DNA of 64,000 nucleotides from Sulfidibacter corallicola (GTDB taxonomy: Bacteria; Acidobacteriota; Holophagae; Acanthopleuribacterales; Acanthopleuribacteraceae): NCBI RefSeq assembly GCF_017498545.1, contig NZ_CP071793.1, positions 11,402,256-11,466,255 of the forward strand, written 5' to 3'. Numbering within the stretch: position 1 is the first letter of the stretch; each line of letters begins with the position of its first letter. The notes under the pieces were generated by a model. It searched no databases and was not told where the DNA came from. It was given only the letters and a program-made list of their open reading frames with translations. Shown piece by piece: positions 46,001-53,776 of the stretch. The position numbers and the translations under genes were made by a program.

Positions 46001-46051
46001 AACGGCAACCTGGACCATGTGGCAGATCTCTTGGAAGAGCGGTTCCGCTGA
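37085..46051 (+). CDS. Non-ribosomal peptide synthetase, C-A-T-A-C-(A-MT-A)-T-TE
   Basis: A 2988-residue protein; GAGGAG precedes ATG 37085. By motif, with approximate residues: C1 1-420 (HHVFGDG); A1 440-930 (SGTTGTPKP, GYGPAE, YRTGDLG, NGKVDR); T1 near 968 (GGNSL); A2 1042-1532 (TSGSTGRPKG, YGPTET, YRTGDL, NGKVDH); C2 1552-1990 (HHIISDG) directly after A2 with no carrier between; A3 N-part 2009-2168; SAM methyltransferase 2172-2400 (LEIGCASG); A3 C-part 2432-2672; T2 near 2720 (GGHSL); thioesterase 2776-2988 (GYSLG, GNHF). A3 lacks the glycine-rich ATP loop (ASRRD in its place) and stops at motif A8, so it is probably inactive. With two carriers and an initial C domain, the product may be an acylated, methylated dipeptide. 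Binding-pocket residues read by eye: A1 DLFLIGGVF, A2 DVFFQGLTL; substrates not assigned. Confidence 0.95.
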   Translation: MRNDFPLSGTQLGMWIDQQRSPESVQRLCPARIDLNTAIEESAWRRAVHMAWETQDGWRMSIHEEDGEVFQRFDPNIEPIAIYKELSGEVDPEKVAETILSEATSRSFPLDDPKFTFFLFRMSSTRSRIALVGHHVFGDGWCYLGFLDKVFQLATAEAPNPDTKLVKHRSYRNFLEKEARYSKSADETRDREFWERTLAHPPAPLMATPPDEFESYRSIRRLNPTQRAQIFKRCRAEGATAFPFFLAVLALFHGRYFDRESFLVTVPVLNRDNRDDLETMGLFLKVLPVPIETRFTGSFWDFVRHLQDRVRECTAHRRFPMHHHTRSGEIGKCLRSLGLSYLPYKGHGSPALEQRHRQGEAAVLTVFQTRGEQDSLMTLETRTDVIEAAQNESMLDQIMDQIVRICDMQDLPADQVPLLAKPTAETAAAAPPAEDRSWGTIEERFSKIVRSQPDHLALEFGMETRTYRELARASHRMASQLAPKIEPEARIGLAMPASIDFITAALAVVRAGGVYVPLDPEYPRERLAQMCALADIRLVLTQDGQPEGVQGLDTEVRRLTELPPPREDFVPPIRPDLSLTNIIFTSGTTGTPKPIALPARGMLRLVDVCRDTGYLSPKMRLGRMGNLSFDLSNFEIWGTLLSGGTISDIPRRLLFQSDLFARALATQRISHMLLPTALFHHVVRESPNCLEPLNGLIVGGEPANPGLFRQAAAAARDTRIYNGYGPAECSVFCTAHLIDPEETSSRIPIGQELPTDDIWIMDRKLRALPDGATGEILIGGPGLARGYLNRPGLTAGRFVPHPFHAGERLYRTGDLGRRLPDGSLDILGRIDNQVKIRGHRIELEDVETMLLKHPDIRETAVLALPDPMGGQFLAAFVVSRNTDKGAIRADLTEYMLPYMIPERLAILERLPHTANGKVDRRALASQVEPAREPDSKDTPATELESQILALWKQRFKLGTVATTANFTEVGGNSLAAMYLAAGVSRLANTKVSVSDIFRHGTVRQLAAAIEARTNSDANRTLTQAERSFLVETINDTAHTNRHPSLFEAFAAMATRIPGAPALANKDRQWTFGQVHRQALALAETLVVAHGIEPDDRVGILADPSVACTTAVLAVLAAGATYVPMSAAFPSARLQHIVEDCGIELILHDPSFAPSVADAVTWRAFPNDELQGDASFSARPRLPLSPATVLYTSGSTGRPKGALLTHAGIMRMVEDRRLVVLSPGDTLLQSGNFVFDVSCFEMFAPLLRGARTYILPKEELLQPELLESVIRRERIASAFFTTAYFNALVDLRPGLFPLLRHVQFGGEMCSPDHIQRALAAIAAAAGETRIVHLYGPTETATLATLFPIEHIAESAETIPVGKPLVNSTAYVLGEALEPLPPGVTGELYLGGDGLALGYLNRPDLTATQFIPNPFQPGGRLYRTGDLAAWSEAGDLVIKGRTDAQVKIRGHRIEPQEIGHHLERHPAVQSAYVLSVQGAAGKELAAFVIAGDQAMNPDPAAFLGERLPTWMIPAKFIYLDRFPLTPNGKVDHRALAEHPELHYEPIPIADPADSYPLSHAQRRLWFLSLSDEGSRAYNMPLTYRIAGDLNPEALRRTWADLRRRHESLRTVFRADNGHPIQQILPDEAFPLPFVAEDLRHKYQPEAEASRRFEREAGTRFDLENGPLWKVLLFRTGDRAWALMLHLHHIISDGWSIEVTMDEQRLLYLHHQEGTPLELSHNRIGYKDFATWERRFDFTDMEHHWMAKLRDHAGPVALPYDRPPGDHHFQGAYLSFSLDKAQTARLRSLAATGRTTLPNAVLALWALALARFSNQTKFNLGYADANRRHPDLTGLLGFFVNMLVLPVDFEDTHDFGHMLARISDSVFEGLEHGLYPFDRLVEKLNPTRDANSVHLINAVFGYQRFGAEDRSHHSILNPQGLFGPSTEVHSMFNQAFDHGTSKFDLTLFAFEHEHQLQFGLEYDSRVFEERTVDLLVHFFTTLSKYTSCQDTSADIDALLRERDRFALEASEPIAIQEDIAARFSRIARRQPRKCALTDGLSHLTYEETDTLSDRFAAWLAPKLGAHRRVVVMVETGPELGWLLLGILKAGATYVPLNPGLLHRHVKRLVEDAGVRVLVTDFAHQHQAEELLWHFPNLQHLFNIEGDGHALVEQPGELGDVTLWDYVGTSAADDIDAGGWQDSYTGKPFSRTVMDEYGDNALDKLRPYLTPDTRVLEIGCASGITMVRVAPLVGRYVGLDLSPRVLAHARARVEDAGWDHVRLACLEAVDVDMLDEEGFDLIVINSVIQCFPGYNYLREVLAKCVHKLGPTGRIFLGDVMDLARKQEMIVSLRAHLAYSPKAKTKIDWSNELFLCHAMLADLAHDLPAIRAIEIGDKRPCDFDNELTRYRFDIFLEVDRESRDQVFPRLKERHDRRSLPLRPDRVAAPANPVALVHHASRRDIAIDQKGILNLVTDQGDLALAQDDRVLLVHQPFEEVHLFELFGSLLNGATAVIAPQDVLANGADLARIWRDRQVTVALLLTPVFHDLVAGNPAAPAPLRKLITGGDRLEPEYVASVREACPALQLVHAWGPSEATVMTTTLTLDRPYHQIPAGKPLAGNEILILDQEGRPTATGIAGEVFVGGASLGPGYLDEEETRDRFVRLPHRPRGHWFRTGDRGRVDVFGNLHILDDTQVGRRHQEAVPEEPSELTASDATLAASILRIWCRELNQAHIEPHHNFFEIGGHSLKAVRVLHRMQEELDLKIPLAVFFNHPTVSGLVRALQSRGDQAEWLMLSEDHPNLPDIYFIPPGMGQPLIFKGLAQRLSGRFNGVGMFYPSSRDAWTLETMTQSIFHGIMKRHRSGPVYLVGYSLGCNLAFQIAKELEIHGHPVNVVLMDGLVLDGRKRFGDDRNYEMEQWLATWNFEDREDLAECLALCFDAISGRTTLGSIAGDLLAIEARDNPVATEMEKWKGFCEGEFRHLKLPGNHFTMLLEDNGNLDHVADLLEERFR

Positions 46052-46104
46052 CCATGCCTCCGCGTTTCGCGCCAGGTGCGTCGCGGCAGTGACTGCGGAT
46101 TTTT

Positions 46105-46260
46105 ACCACGGAGTCGCCGCCCAGGCCGGGGGCCGGATTGCCGGACCACCGGGTTTCAGGTGGGTAACTAATCGAAGCGAATCGTTTGGGAGTTCCCGCA
46201 TTTGTGAGAGGGGCGTCGTTGCAGTAAGTTGGCCCGCCGGGCCGACATTTTTCGACGAAC
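46105..46260 (+). repeat. Hairpin-repeat element, partial copy C
   Basis: Begins with TTACCACGGAGTCGCCGCC, the same end sequence as copies A and B, continues with GGTGGGTAACTAATCGAAGC as in copy A, and carries one hairpin at 46229-46245 (stem TTGGCCC/GGGCCGA, loop GCC). It stops after TTTTTCGACGAACTCC, so it is a truncated or minimal member of the family. Confidence 0.75.
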
Positions 46261-46377
46261 TCCCCGCACATCCGCCTTTTTAGGTTTTTATCTTTATCTT
46301 CGAGCTTTACAGAGTTTGTTACATAAGAGCCGCGAACCAGCGGGCAAACCCGCTCGATTTCGAGAAAGAAACAGCAC

Positions 46378-46580
46378 ACCTGGTTTCTGGCGAAGGGCCA
46401 TGGGTCGTTCATCCAAAAAATTTAGCAGGAACGCATGAACATCGGAAACCAGGAAAGGATCGGCATTTGGTGTCACATCATGGTCCTGCTTTTCCTGGTT
46501 TCGATCATTCCTGCCTTCCTGATCAAGATTTGACGACGGCAAGACCCAGCTCAGGTTGAATACACCACTTTGTTTCAAGA
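46378..46580 (-). repeat. Diverged 200-bp repeat, copy 2
   Basis: Partner of 22378-22580, same orientation, about 24 kb away. Stops occur in all frames. Confidence 0.5.
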
Positions 46581-47067
46581 GAGTTCACAGAGGGAAAGGA
46601 GTTAATTGCACTCACCGTAAGTGTCTTAATTTTCAACCACTCTCGCTGTCGCTGTTGGTTTTGAGATACTTTTGCTCGCAGTATGGATGGTTGGACGCGG
46701 CTGAGGCTGGTGTCCAACTATCCACAGGTTCCCTTCTTCGAAAGCAAAGGCACATTGTTTCTAGCCGTCTCTTTCACTTTTGATTGAGATCCTTTTCACT
46801 AGAACCCTCTCCGTCTTACATGTGGATTAATACCTCAAACTATGTGTCTTTTTCACACTATAAAAGACATTCCTACCTTGAGCTCAAATCTCGATATTCT
46901 CATCTGATGATGGGTGGTGACCAACACCAGACAAAATACGGATTTTTTATAAAACAACATTGCCTCATCTCTCAAAAATCACTTTTATAAATTTAAGCGA
47001 TCAATGTAAAATATTACCATTTCCAAGCACATGATAATTTTCGATATCAGGAGCGCGAAATCTCGGA

Positions 47068-47232
47068 ATGTCTTTCGAGGAACACTTAGATCCCATTTGC
47101 GATTTTTTCAAAAAATGGATTAAGCCTCAAGAGGCAGAAGAGACATTACACAAACTGTCTTTATTGAATGCAAAAAAAGCGTTAGAGCTTTTCCTGCCTG
47201 GTTCCTCCATGCAGGAATCTCCCGCATCGTGA
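47068..47232 (+). CDS. Possible small protein (54 aa)
   Basis: An open frame MSFEEHLDPICDFFKKWIK... of 54 residues with amphipathic helical character. AGGAG is present but about 13 nt from the ATG, which is long. It lies in AT-rich sequence upstream of two unknown genes. It could equally be chance. Confidence 0.3.
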   Translation: MSFEEHLDPICDFFKKWIKPQEAEETLHKLSLLNAKKALELFLPGSSMQESPAS

Positions 47233-47390
47233 TCATCGGATCCACTCAACCCGGTGTTCTCGCTCGGACGGACGAATCCCCCTTCGCCCTCGAATACCAA
47301 TTTCCGATCATGCCTCGCAAACCACCTGCGCGGCAGGAGGGCTGAAACTCTCTTGAATCAACCGGTGGCGACCGAACGGGAGGAATCGAA

Positions 47391-47996
47391 ATGGCCCAGT
47401 CGGAAGGAAATTGTGCCGAACCGCAGGATAAAAAAAACGAAGAAACAGACCATCCCCAATCTGTGATGCGATCGAATACCTCATGGTATACCACAGATCA
47501 TCCAGGCGTTATTGAATTCACCAGTGTCCATGCACCATGGGAAATCGACTCAGCCCATATCACGCAAATCTATGCCAGCCCTCCCAACTGCGTCATTGGA
47601 AAACCCAGTCCAACCGGCCCCTATCCCGAATCGATTCTATTTCCAAATGCGACACCCTTCACGTTTCATCCCCATGTTGCACATACAGGGCAGGGATCAA
47701 AAAATCTCTTCATTGGCTTGTCCCAAGGCGACGAGTTTGTACTCGTGGGCTTTCGTGTCGACCAAGATTATTTGAGGCCCGTCACGCTTTACGGATACTG
47801 GATGGATTTTCGTCCCTTATTAGAAAAGTCTCGTGATGCCAAGGACCTTGTTCCCTTTAATGACTTCAACAAGGCCTTCGATGAACTAAATAAAGGTAGC
47901 AAAAGTGGCGCGGACTTTATCAATGAATTCCTCGCGATCCAAAAAAAAATGACCGGTGGGACCGGCACATATGGCGCCGGAAATCAGGGGACCTGA
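47391..47996 (+). CDS. Protein of unknown function, first gene of CHAT-associated group
   Basis: A 201-residue protein; GGAGG lies 7 nt before ATG 47391. No signal peptide or membrane segment. The N-terminal 30 residues are polar; the central part is beta-rich (GVIEFTSVHAPWEIDSAHIT, NLFIGLSQGDEFVLVGFRVD, PVTLYGYWMDF) and the end is helical (FNDFNKAFDELNKGSKSGAD). I recognise no family. Its stop codon is 1 nt before the next gene's ATG, so the two are almost certainly translated together. Confidence 0.78.
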   Translation: MAQSEGNCAEPQDKKNEETDHPQSVMRSNTSWYTTDHPGVIEFTSVHAPWEIDSAHITQIYASPPNCVIGKPSPTGPYPESILFPNATPFTFHPHVAHTGQGSKNLFIGLSQGDEFVLVGFRVDQDYLRPVTLYGYWMDFRPLLEKSRDAKDLVPFNDFNKAFDELNKGSKSGADFINEFLAIQKKMTGGTGTYGAGNQGT

Positions 47997-47997
47997 C

Positions 47998-49860
47998 ATG
48001 AATGGGTACACCGCGAAGTATTTCCAATCCATAAGCCCGCTCAAAGCCACACCTCCCACACCCTATTCGCCAAAAACGCCATTCCCCGAGCTCATCCGGG
48101 AGAACCACGCCTATTTCGGACTGGAATCCTGCGAAACCTATCCATTCCCACCCATCAGGATTCGGTTGTTGGTGATCGTCGATGGCAAACTTCAATTCGA
48201 CAACTCGCCTTGGGGTCTATCCAAAATGTTGCACGCACTCCTGTTCAATCCACAATGGTGGGTCAAATTCTACATCACCTGTGCACACCGTCAAAAATCG
48301 AAGACGTTGAAACTGAAGAACATCTTGGGCAAAGATATTCGCAACAGCAGCATCTGTAAGCGCATCAAAGAGCACGATAACTCACCGTTCAGATTCGAGC
48401 GCGATACGATTTGTACAAAGGGCCGAAACCGAAACGAGGTCAGGTTCAAATTCGATCAAATCTGGTTTTTCGGGACACTGGCCGATACCGACCCCCTCCA
48501 GCCGCACGAAGTGGACATCCTGCGAAGTTTCATGGATGCAGGATACGGGGTCTTCGCCACGGCGGATCACGGCCTCCTGGGCAATGCGCTCTGTGGTCGG
48601 CTTCCCCGCGTGCGGCGCATGCTGCACTTTTCGAAGGATCCTCTTCCAAATACCACCACTCATCGAAACAATACCGTACATCCCCGAACCCCTCCCGACC
48701 CGTTGTTTCCGGAACACCAGTCGGATGAAATCCCCCTTTCGCTGAACGTGCGGTATTACTACGACTACCAACTCACGCATCCCCTTCACGAACAACAGAT
48801 TGTCGACCCCCTCCTCTTCCGCAGATATGCACTGCCCCATCCCATTCTTTCGATGCCTTGGCCCCTGAACGAGGTCAACGCATTGCCGGATCACCCTCAC
48901 GAAGGCGAGGTCCTGGAATGCACCAAAGAAGCGCTGGAAGACATAGGTGCTAAAAAGGGTCCGGGCATCGGGCCCTTTGTCAACGAATTTCCCTATGCCG
49001 CCAGAGATTCATCCACGTCATTGCCTCAAGAACCGCCGAGACTACCTTGGGAAATCGTGGGGTCCACGTTCAATCGGAGCACCAAACTGTTGGTGGATCG
49101 AAACTTCCAAGAAGACCAAACACAGGGCGATCGACCCCCTTCGGAATTTGGCGCGGTGGGCGCCTACAACGGCTTTCTGGCTCTAGACCCGGTTGGGCGG
49201 ATCGCGGTGGATTCTTCGTTTCACCACTGGACCAACCTCAATTTGAGAGGTTGGCCCGATTGGCACCGTCTGGGAGAAGCTCAAAAGAAAGAGAACCTGA
49301 CCCGCGAGGAAGAACAAGCATTCGCCAACATCAAAAAAATAAGAGGGTACTATACCAATCTTGCGACCTGGCTCGCTCCCTGGGAAACCCAGCGCCTGAT
49401 ATCCGTCCACGCGATTGCCTCATCCATCCAGCGAACCCCTCTCGAGGAAGCCCTGCCCGATCCGCCGCCTCACAATCTCGCCAACTATTTGAGGTTTGGC
49501 CAGCTCACCATTTACCACCTACTCCCGCTCGTGGCGGAAACCCATATTCGCACCTGGTGGATCTATTTTCTGGAGCCAGGCCAAGCAGGTTCACTCCTCG
49601 ACGAGCATAATCTGAGGGTCGATTTCCATCTGGAAGTGCTGGACGAATGTCTGCTGGGTGCCATTGTCCTGTGGTATTGGGAATACTGGTGGAAAGATGG
49701 AAGATTACCCAATGTCGAGGACTTGATCGTCGTCGCGGATGAAGCCATAAGGAGTGGATGGGAACATTACAAACGGGCATACATCACACAAACCAAAAAA
49801 GCTTCGGAAGCACTGATCAAACGAATCGACAAACTTTTATATCCAACCCCCGGCCCTTGA
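47998..49860 (+). CDS. Unknown protein with ThuA/class I glutamine amidotransferase-like domain
   Basis: A 620-residue protein starting at MNGYTAKYFQ (ATG 47998, GGGG 7 nt upstream). Residues 53-211 alternate strands and helices: IRIRLLVIVDGKLQFDN, then FDQIWFFGTLADTD, then EVDILRSFMDAGYGVFATAD followed by HGLLGNALCGRLPRVRRM. This resembles the flavodoxin-like fold of ThuA/GATase1-like domains and a bacterial family with 'FMDxGGGVFATGDHxxLG'. No clear catalytic Cys-His-Glu triad is visible. The rest is long and Trp/Tyr-rich with no recognised domain. It is coupled to the 201-residue gene and followed, 269 bp later, by a CHAT protease gene. Confidence 0.75.
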   Translation: MNGYTAKYFQSISPLKATPPTPYSPKTPFPELIRENHAYFGLESCETYPFPPIRIRLLVIVDGKLQFDNSPWGLSKMLHALLFNPQWWVKFYITCAHRQKSKTLKLKNILGKDIRNSSICKRIKEHDNSPFRFERDTICTKGRNRNEVRFKFDQIWFFGTLADTDPLQPHEVDILRSFMDAGYGVFATADHGLLGNALCGRLPRVRRMLHFSKDPLPNTTTHRNNTVHPRTPPDPLFPEHQSDEIPLSLNVRYYYDYQLTHPLHEQQIVDPLLFRRYALPHPILSMPWPLNEVNALPDHPHEGEVLECTKEALEDIGAKKGPGIGPFVNEFPYAARDSSTSLPQEPPRLPWEIVGSTFNRSTKLLVDRNFQEDQTQGDRPPSEFGAVGAYNGFLALDPVGRIAVDSSFHHWTNLNLRGWPDWHRLGEAQKKENLTREEEQAFANIKKIRGYYTNLATWLAPWETQRLISVHAIASSIQRTPLEEALPDPPPHNLANYLRFGQLTIYHLLPLVAETHIRTWWIYFLEPGQAGSLLDEHNLRVDFHLEVLDECLLGAIVLWYWEYWWKDGRLPNVEDLIVVADEAIRSGWEHYKRAYITQTKKASEALIKRIDKLLYPTPGP

Positions 49861-50129
49861 CCTAAATAGAGCGATTCTGGGTGGGCACGATCCCATACGG
49901 TCCCAGTGAAGGCGCCTCTGTGTCCTCGGTTCCAAACGAACCTGCGATACAAAGAAGTGTCGCGAACTGGGACCTTATCCTTGGATGGTCGAGGTGCGAA
50001 CCCCGGCGTTGCCGCTCGTCATGCCTCCGAAACGGGAAACGGCATCCATCCGACTTGCTCTTGAAATCGATCACGCGTCTTCGTATGTTGGAACCATCCA
50101 CCCTCCAGCATCCAACGCTCGGAAAAGCC

Positions 50130-53051
50130 ATGCCGTTCGCTTCGAAACCCACCGGTCGTTCCGCCATGCCCAGCCTGGTTCCCTCGATGACCACGCTCAC
50201 CCTTCGCCTTGCCCTGGGAGTGATTCTAGGGTACTCGATCGGATGTCGTTCCATGCCCGCCCCCACGGGCGCCAGGGAGGCCACCTCCCCCAAGCTGGAG
50301 GCAGAGGCGCTCCCTCCTCCGCCGGAACCCCCGCCTTTGGGACCTACCGATCACCATGTGGCCGAGTGGTATTGGAAGCAGGCGGAGAAGGCACGGAAGC
50401 GCGGTACGCCCGCGTGGCTGAGGCGTTCGGTGGAACAGTATGATTGCGCGGCGGAACTGTATGCGCAATCCGGCGACGAACTCGGGGAGGCCCGAGCCCG
50501 AAACGCGGGGGGACTGGCCTGGTTTGAATTGGACGACTACGACGAGGCGGAGGCCTGGCTGAGCACCGCATTGAGTATCCGGGAACGCGAGGGGGATGCA
50601 TTCGAGCGCGCCCAAACCTTGAACAATCTGGGATTGGTACAACTCGGGAAGGGCCTTCCCAAACAGGCTTATCCCTACTTTCTGCGTGCCCTGCCCCTCT
50701 GGCAGGAAGCGGAAAAGCCCATGGAAACAGCCTTCACCTGGAATTGCATGGGCGGCGCTTGGGATCAATTGGACCAACCCGCCGCCGCCCTGGAACAATA
50801 CCGGAAGGCATACGAGGTCCTCGATCACTACCAGGAAGAAGAAGCCCTGTGGGGAAAAGCCTTTGTGGCCAACAACATCGGGGTTGTGCTCAATTACCTG
50901 AACGAATTGGATCGAGCTTCGAGTTTCCTCGAGATGGCGCTGGCCATTTGGCCAAAGCTGGACAACCCGAGCGGCGAAGCCCAGACACTCAACAACCTCG
51001 GTTGGACACGCCGTCTTCAGGGCGATCCCGAGGCCGCGCTCGACCTGCACCGGCGTGCGCTTTCCAAAAGCGGCGCGATTCGCGATCGCGCCTTTTCCCT
51101 TCACAACATCGGGGTGGTCCATTTCGAACAAAACCGGCTTCGAGCATCGGAACGATACTTCAACCGAGCTCTGGAGCTGCGCGAATCCATGCAAGATCAT
51201 CGTAGCGCGGCCTATTCCCACTACAGTCTCGCCCGCACGGCTGCGCTCTTGGGTAACCCCGACGCCGACGACCGATTCAAAGACACCCTGCATCGCGCCC
51301 GGAAGGTGGGCGACGTGGCTTTGGAAATCGAGACATTGGTGGGGCTCGCATCGCTGGCGCGTTCACGTCAGGACCCGGCCTCCGCGCTGACGCAGGTTAA
51401 CCAAGCCATCGACCTGAGCGAGCACCAACGCGTAAAAGTCCCGCACGGCGACATGCGGGCCGAGTACCTCGCAACCAAGATGAGGGCCTACCAATTGCGC
51501 ATCGACCTTTTTCTCGACCTGCATCGCCAACGACCTACAGAGGGCTTCGACGGCCTCGCGCTCGCAGCCACAGAGGCAGCCCGCGCCCGCTCCTTGGCCG
51601 ACTCGCTTCGAAAAACAAAGGAAATCCGAGACTTTCCCTATACCGAATCCAATCGCGACACCACTTCAGGCAAGCGCGATGCAGCGGGATCTTCAAAGGC
51701 GAACCCTATCGCGGAACCGCATGTGACAGAACCGTTCATGGCCGCGTCTCTCGAAGATTCGGCGGGGAGCCGACTCTCGAAGGCGCTCGACAGCCCGGCA
51801 AGCTCACCAGGAGGGCCCGAAAGTGCGGTAGCGAAGCTTCTTGAATCCCGGACCGCCGAGGCGGCGGCTTGGCTGGACACCGTCCGAACGTCCCTTTTGG
51901 GCGAGGAAGATTTGCTCATCTACTTTTGGCTGGGAGACGATCGGGGCTACGCCTGGATCCTCGATCGAGAGACACTGATCAGCGTCGAACTCCCTGCCCG
52001 CGCAGCCCTTGTGGGAATGATTCGAACCACCTCCTACCGGGCAAAACACCACGTGATCAACGCACAGTCCATCGAAATCGCGGCCCGGAATTTGAGCGAA
52101 GCCCTCTTCGGAGATCTTTCCCCATATCTGACCAAACACCGCTTGATTCTCGTACTCGATCCAGGCCTGCTGGGCGTCGCGTTCGCAGCGCTCCCCCTAC
52201 CTCGAGGATGTAACCCGGGCACCGACGAAACGTGGATGATCGACCGTTTCGAGCTGATTCAAACACCTTCGATCCAAACGCTCGCCCTACTGCCCCAAGT
52301 CCCCGTCTTCGAAACAACGGAAACGGCAACCGTCGCGGTCTTCGCGAATCCCACCTACACTCCAACCAACGAACGAAAGAGCACGCCTCCACCATCCCCG
52401 CCTACGGGTCAACCATCGGCGCGGCTTACCGATGCTTCCGCCGATCCATGGCGGTCTCCGGCACAGACGGAGCTGGTCCCCTTGCCGTTCTCCAGAACCG
52501 AAGCGATGAATATCCAACGCATCGTAGGACCTGGACGAACGGTCATCCGCCTTGGCCCCTCTGCGGCCCGGCTTCCCCTGTTGCGCGGGTTCGGCCGCGA
52601 TCATCGGATTCTGCATTTTGCCACGCATGCCACCTCCGACAGTGCCCGTCCCGAACGATCCGGCTTATGGTTAAGTACTTGGAACGAGGAAGGAAAGGCA
52701 GTGAACGGCCTACTGAATCTCCACGAAATCTATGGGTTGGAATTGAACGCGGGATTGGTCGTACTCAGTGCATGCGAGACAGCGCGAGGTGCCGAAATCC
52801 GGGGCGAGGGAGCGCTGAGTCTGGCTCGCGGTTTCATGGTTTCAGGCACCCCGCGAGTGGTTGCAAGCCTCTGGCGTGTCTCGGATGAAGGTACCGCCCA
52901 TCTGATGACACACTTTTACGAAGGCGTGTTCCAACGACAGTTGGCACCGGCAGCGGCGCTGCGCCGAGCCCAGTTGGCACTGAGATCCAGTGGCGATTGG
53001 TCGTCCCCCTACTACTGGGCCGGTTTTCAGCTATATGGTCGTTGGGATTGA
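50130..53051 (+). CDS. TPR-CHAT caspase-like protease, probable lipoprotein
   Basis: A 973-residue protein. The frame is open from 49881, but GGAAAAG before ATG 50130 and the following hydrophobic leader (LTLRLALGVILGYSIGC) support this start; 50166 or 50187 are alternatives. The Cys after YSIG could be lipidated, though the lipobox is imperfect. Residues about 75-490 are tetratricopeptide repeats (e.g. AQTLNNLGLVQLGKGLPKQA, NNIGVVLNYLNELDRA). Residues about 570-973 form a CHAT domain: catalytic His833 in HFATHAT, Cys882 in LSACETA, and typical PRVVASLWRVSDEGTA and YYWAGFQLYG. A Pro/Ser-rich linker splits the domain near 755. Probably cleaves a partner protein in response to TPR-mediated recognition. 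Confidence 0.88.
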   Translation: MPFASKPTGRSAMPSLVPSMTTLTLRLALGVILGYSIGCRSMPAPTGAREATSPKLEAEALPPPPEPPPLGPTDHHVAEWYWKQAEKARKRGTPAWLRRSVEQYDCAAELYAQSGDELGEARARNAGGLAWFELDDYDEAEAWLSTALSIREREGDAFERAQTLNNLGLVQLGKGLPKQAYPYFLRALPLWQEAEKPMETAFTWNCMGGAWDQLDQPAAALEQYRKAYEVLDHYQEEEALWGKAFVANNIGVVLNYLNELDRASSFLEMALAIWPKLDNPSGEAQTLNNLGWTRRLQGDPEAALDLHRRALSKSGAIRDRAFSLHNIGVVHFEQNRLRASERYFNRALELRESMQDHRSAAYSHYSLARTAALLGNPDADDRFKDTLHRARKVGDVALEIETLVGLASLARSRQDPASALTQVNQAIDLSEHQRVKVPHGDMRAEYLATKMRAYQLRIDLFLDLHRQRPTEGFDGLALAATEAARARSLADSLRKTKEIRDFPYTESNRDTTSGKRDAAGSSKANPIAEPHVTEPFMAASLEDSAGSRLSKALDSPASSPGGPESAVAKLLESRTAEAAAWLDTVRTSLLGEEDLLIYFWLGDDRGYAWILDRETLISVELPARAALVGMIRTTSYRAKHHVINAQSIEIAARNLSEALFGDLSPYLTKHRLILVLDPGLLGVAFAALPLPRGCNPGTDETWMIDRFELIQTPSIQTLALLPQVPVFETTETATVAVFANPTYTPTNERKSTPPPSPPTGQPSARLTDASADPWRSPAQTELVPLPFSRTEAMNIQRIVGPGRTVIRLGPSAARLPLLRGFGRDHRILHFATHATSDSARPERSGLWLSTWNEEGKAVNGLLNLHEIYGLELNAGLVVLSACETARGAEIRGEGALSLARGFMVSGTPRVVASLWRVSDEGTAHLMTHFYEGVFQRQLAPAAALRRAQLALRSSGDWSSPYYWAGFQLYGRWD

Positions 53052-53317
53052 CCCACAGGATTCCACTGAGGCGCGGCGACGAAACAGCCATCATCATGCG
53101 GACCGATGAGTTGAGCCGAGTGCCGATAAGTTCGAGTCGGTTTCCGAGTCCCAACCATGCCAAAGATAACCGGTCCCGATCATCAACACTTCGGGTTTGA
53201 ACGTCGTGCTCACGAAGGGGAGGCTAACCTCCTGCAAGCGGGTGGTTTTGCGAGGAGTGGTATACTGGGCTCCTGCTTTTTTCGCGGTCCTATCCCAATC
53301 GACGAGTGAGGTCGAAC

Positions 53318-53749
53318 ATGTCAGACGAGAACAAGATCACCCTCGGCGGCTGCCTGTGCGGCTCCGTGCGATACCAGGTCAAAGGCCCCCTACGCGACGT
53401 GGTCAACTGCCATTGCAGCATGTGCCAGCGCCAACACGGCAACTTCGGCCCACACACCAAGGCGCGTAAAGTCAACATCACCATCACCAAGCGCGAGGGG
53501 CTCGCCTGGTACAAGACTTCCGACGTCGCGCGGCGCGGCTTTTGTCGCGAGTGTGGTTCCGGCCTGTTCTGGGAGCCGTTTCACCTCGACGCGACCGGCA
53601 TCATCGCCGGCACCCTCGACGGCCCGACCGGGCTGAAAACCATGGGCCACATCTTCGTGGGCGAGAAATCGGATTTCTACGAGATCCAGGACGAATTGCC
53701 GCAATTCGAAAAATCCTCGAACGGGCAACTGGTGAACGATTACAAGTAA
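53318..53749 (+). CDS. GFA/CENP-V domain protein
   Basis: A 143-residue protein; MSDENKITLGG (ATG 53318) has GAGG 6 nt upstream and is preferred over the in-frame GTG at 53306. It has the zinc ligands of the glutathione-dependent formaldehyde-activating (GFA) fold: GGCLCGSVRY, CHCSMCQRQHG and GFCRECGSGLFWEP. Most stand-alone members have no proven activity, so formaldehyde metabolism should not be assumed. The last 20 residues (QDELPQFEKSSNGQL) are typical of the family. It converges on the FetAB pair. Confidence 0.9.
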   Translation: MSDENKITLGGCLCGSVRYQVKGPLRDVVNCHCSMCQRQHGNFGPHTKARKVNITITKREGLAWYKTSDVARRGFCRECGSGLFWEPFHLDATGIIAGTLDGPTGLKTMGHIFVGEKSDFYEIQDELPQFEKSSNGQLVNDYK

Positions 53750-53776
53750 TGGGCGGAGGTGGTGCGGGTAACGAAC

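Larger units (their letters stand above)
46052..47067. other. Gene-poor 1 kb after the NRPS
   Basis: Holds a single hairpin-element unit (46105-46260), the second copy of a diverged 200-bp repeat (46378-46580), and a strongly AT-rich stretch (46780-47050). Short open frames lack ribosome sites. Confidence 0.5.

Noticed and set aside
46784..46990. 68-codon frame in AT-rich sequence
   Set aside because: No ribosome site and no conserved pattern.
49881..50129. Start of the TPR-CHAT gene at 49881
   Set aside because: The extra 83 residues lack a ribosome site and would place the signal-peptide-like segment internally.
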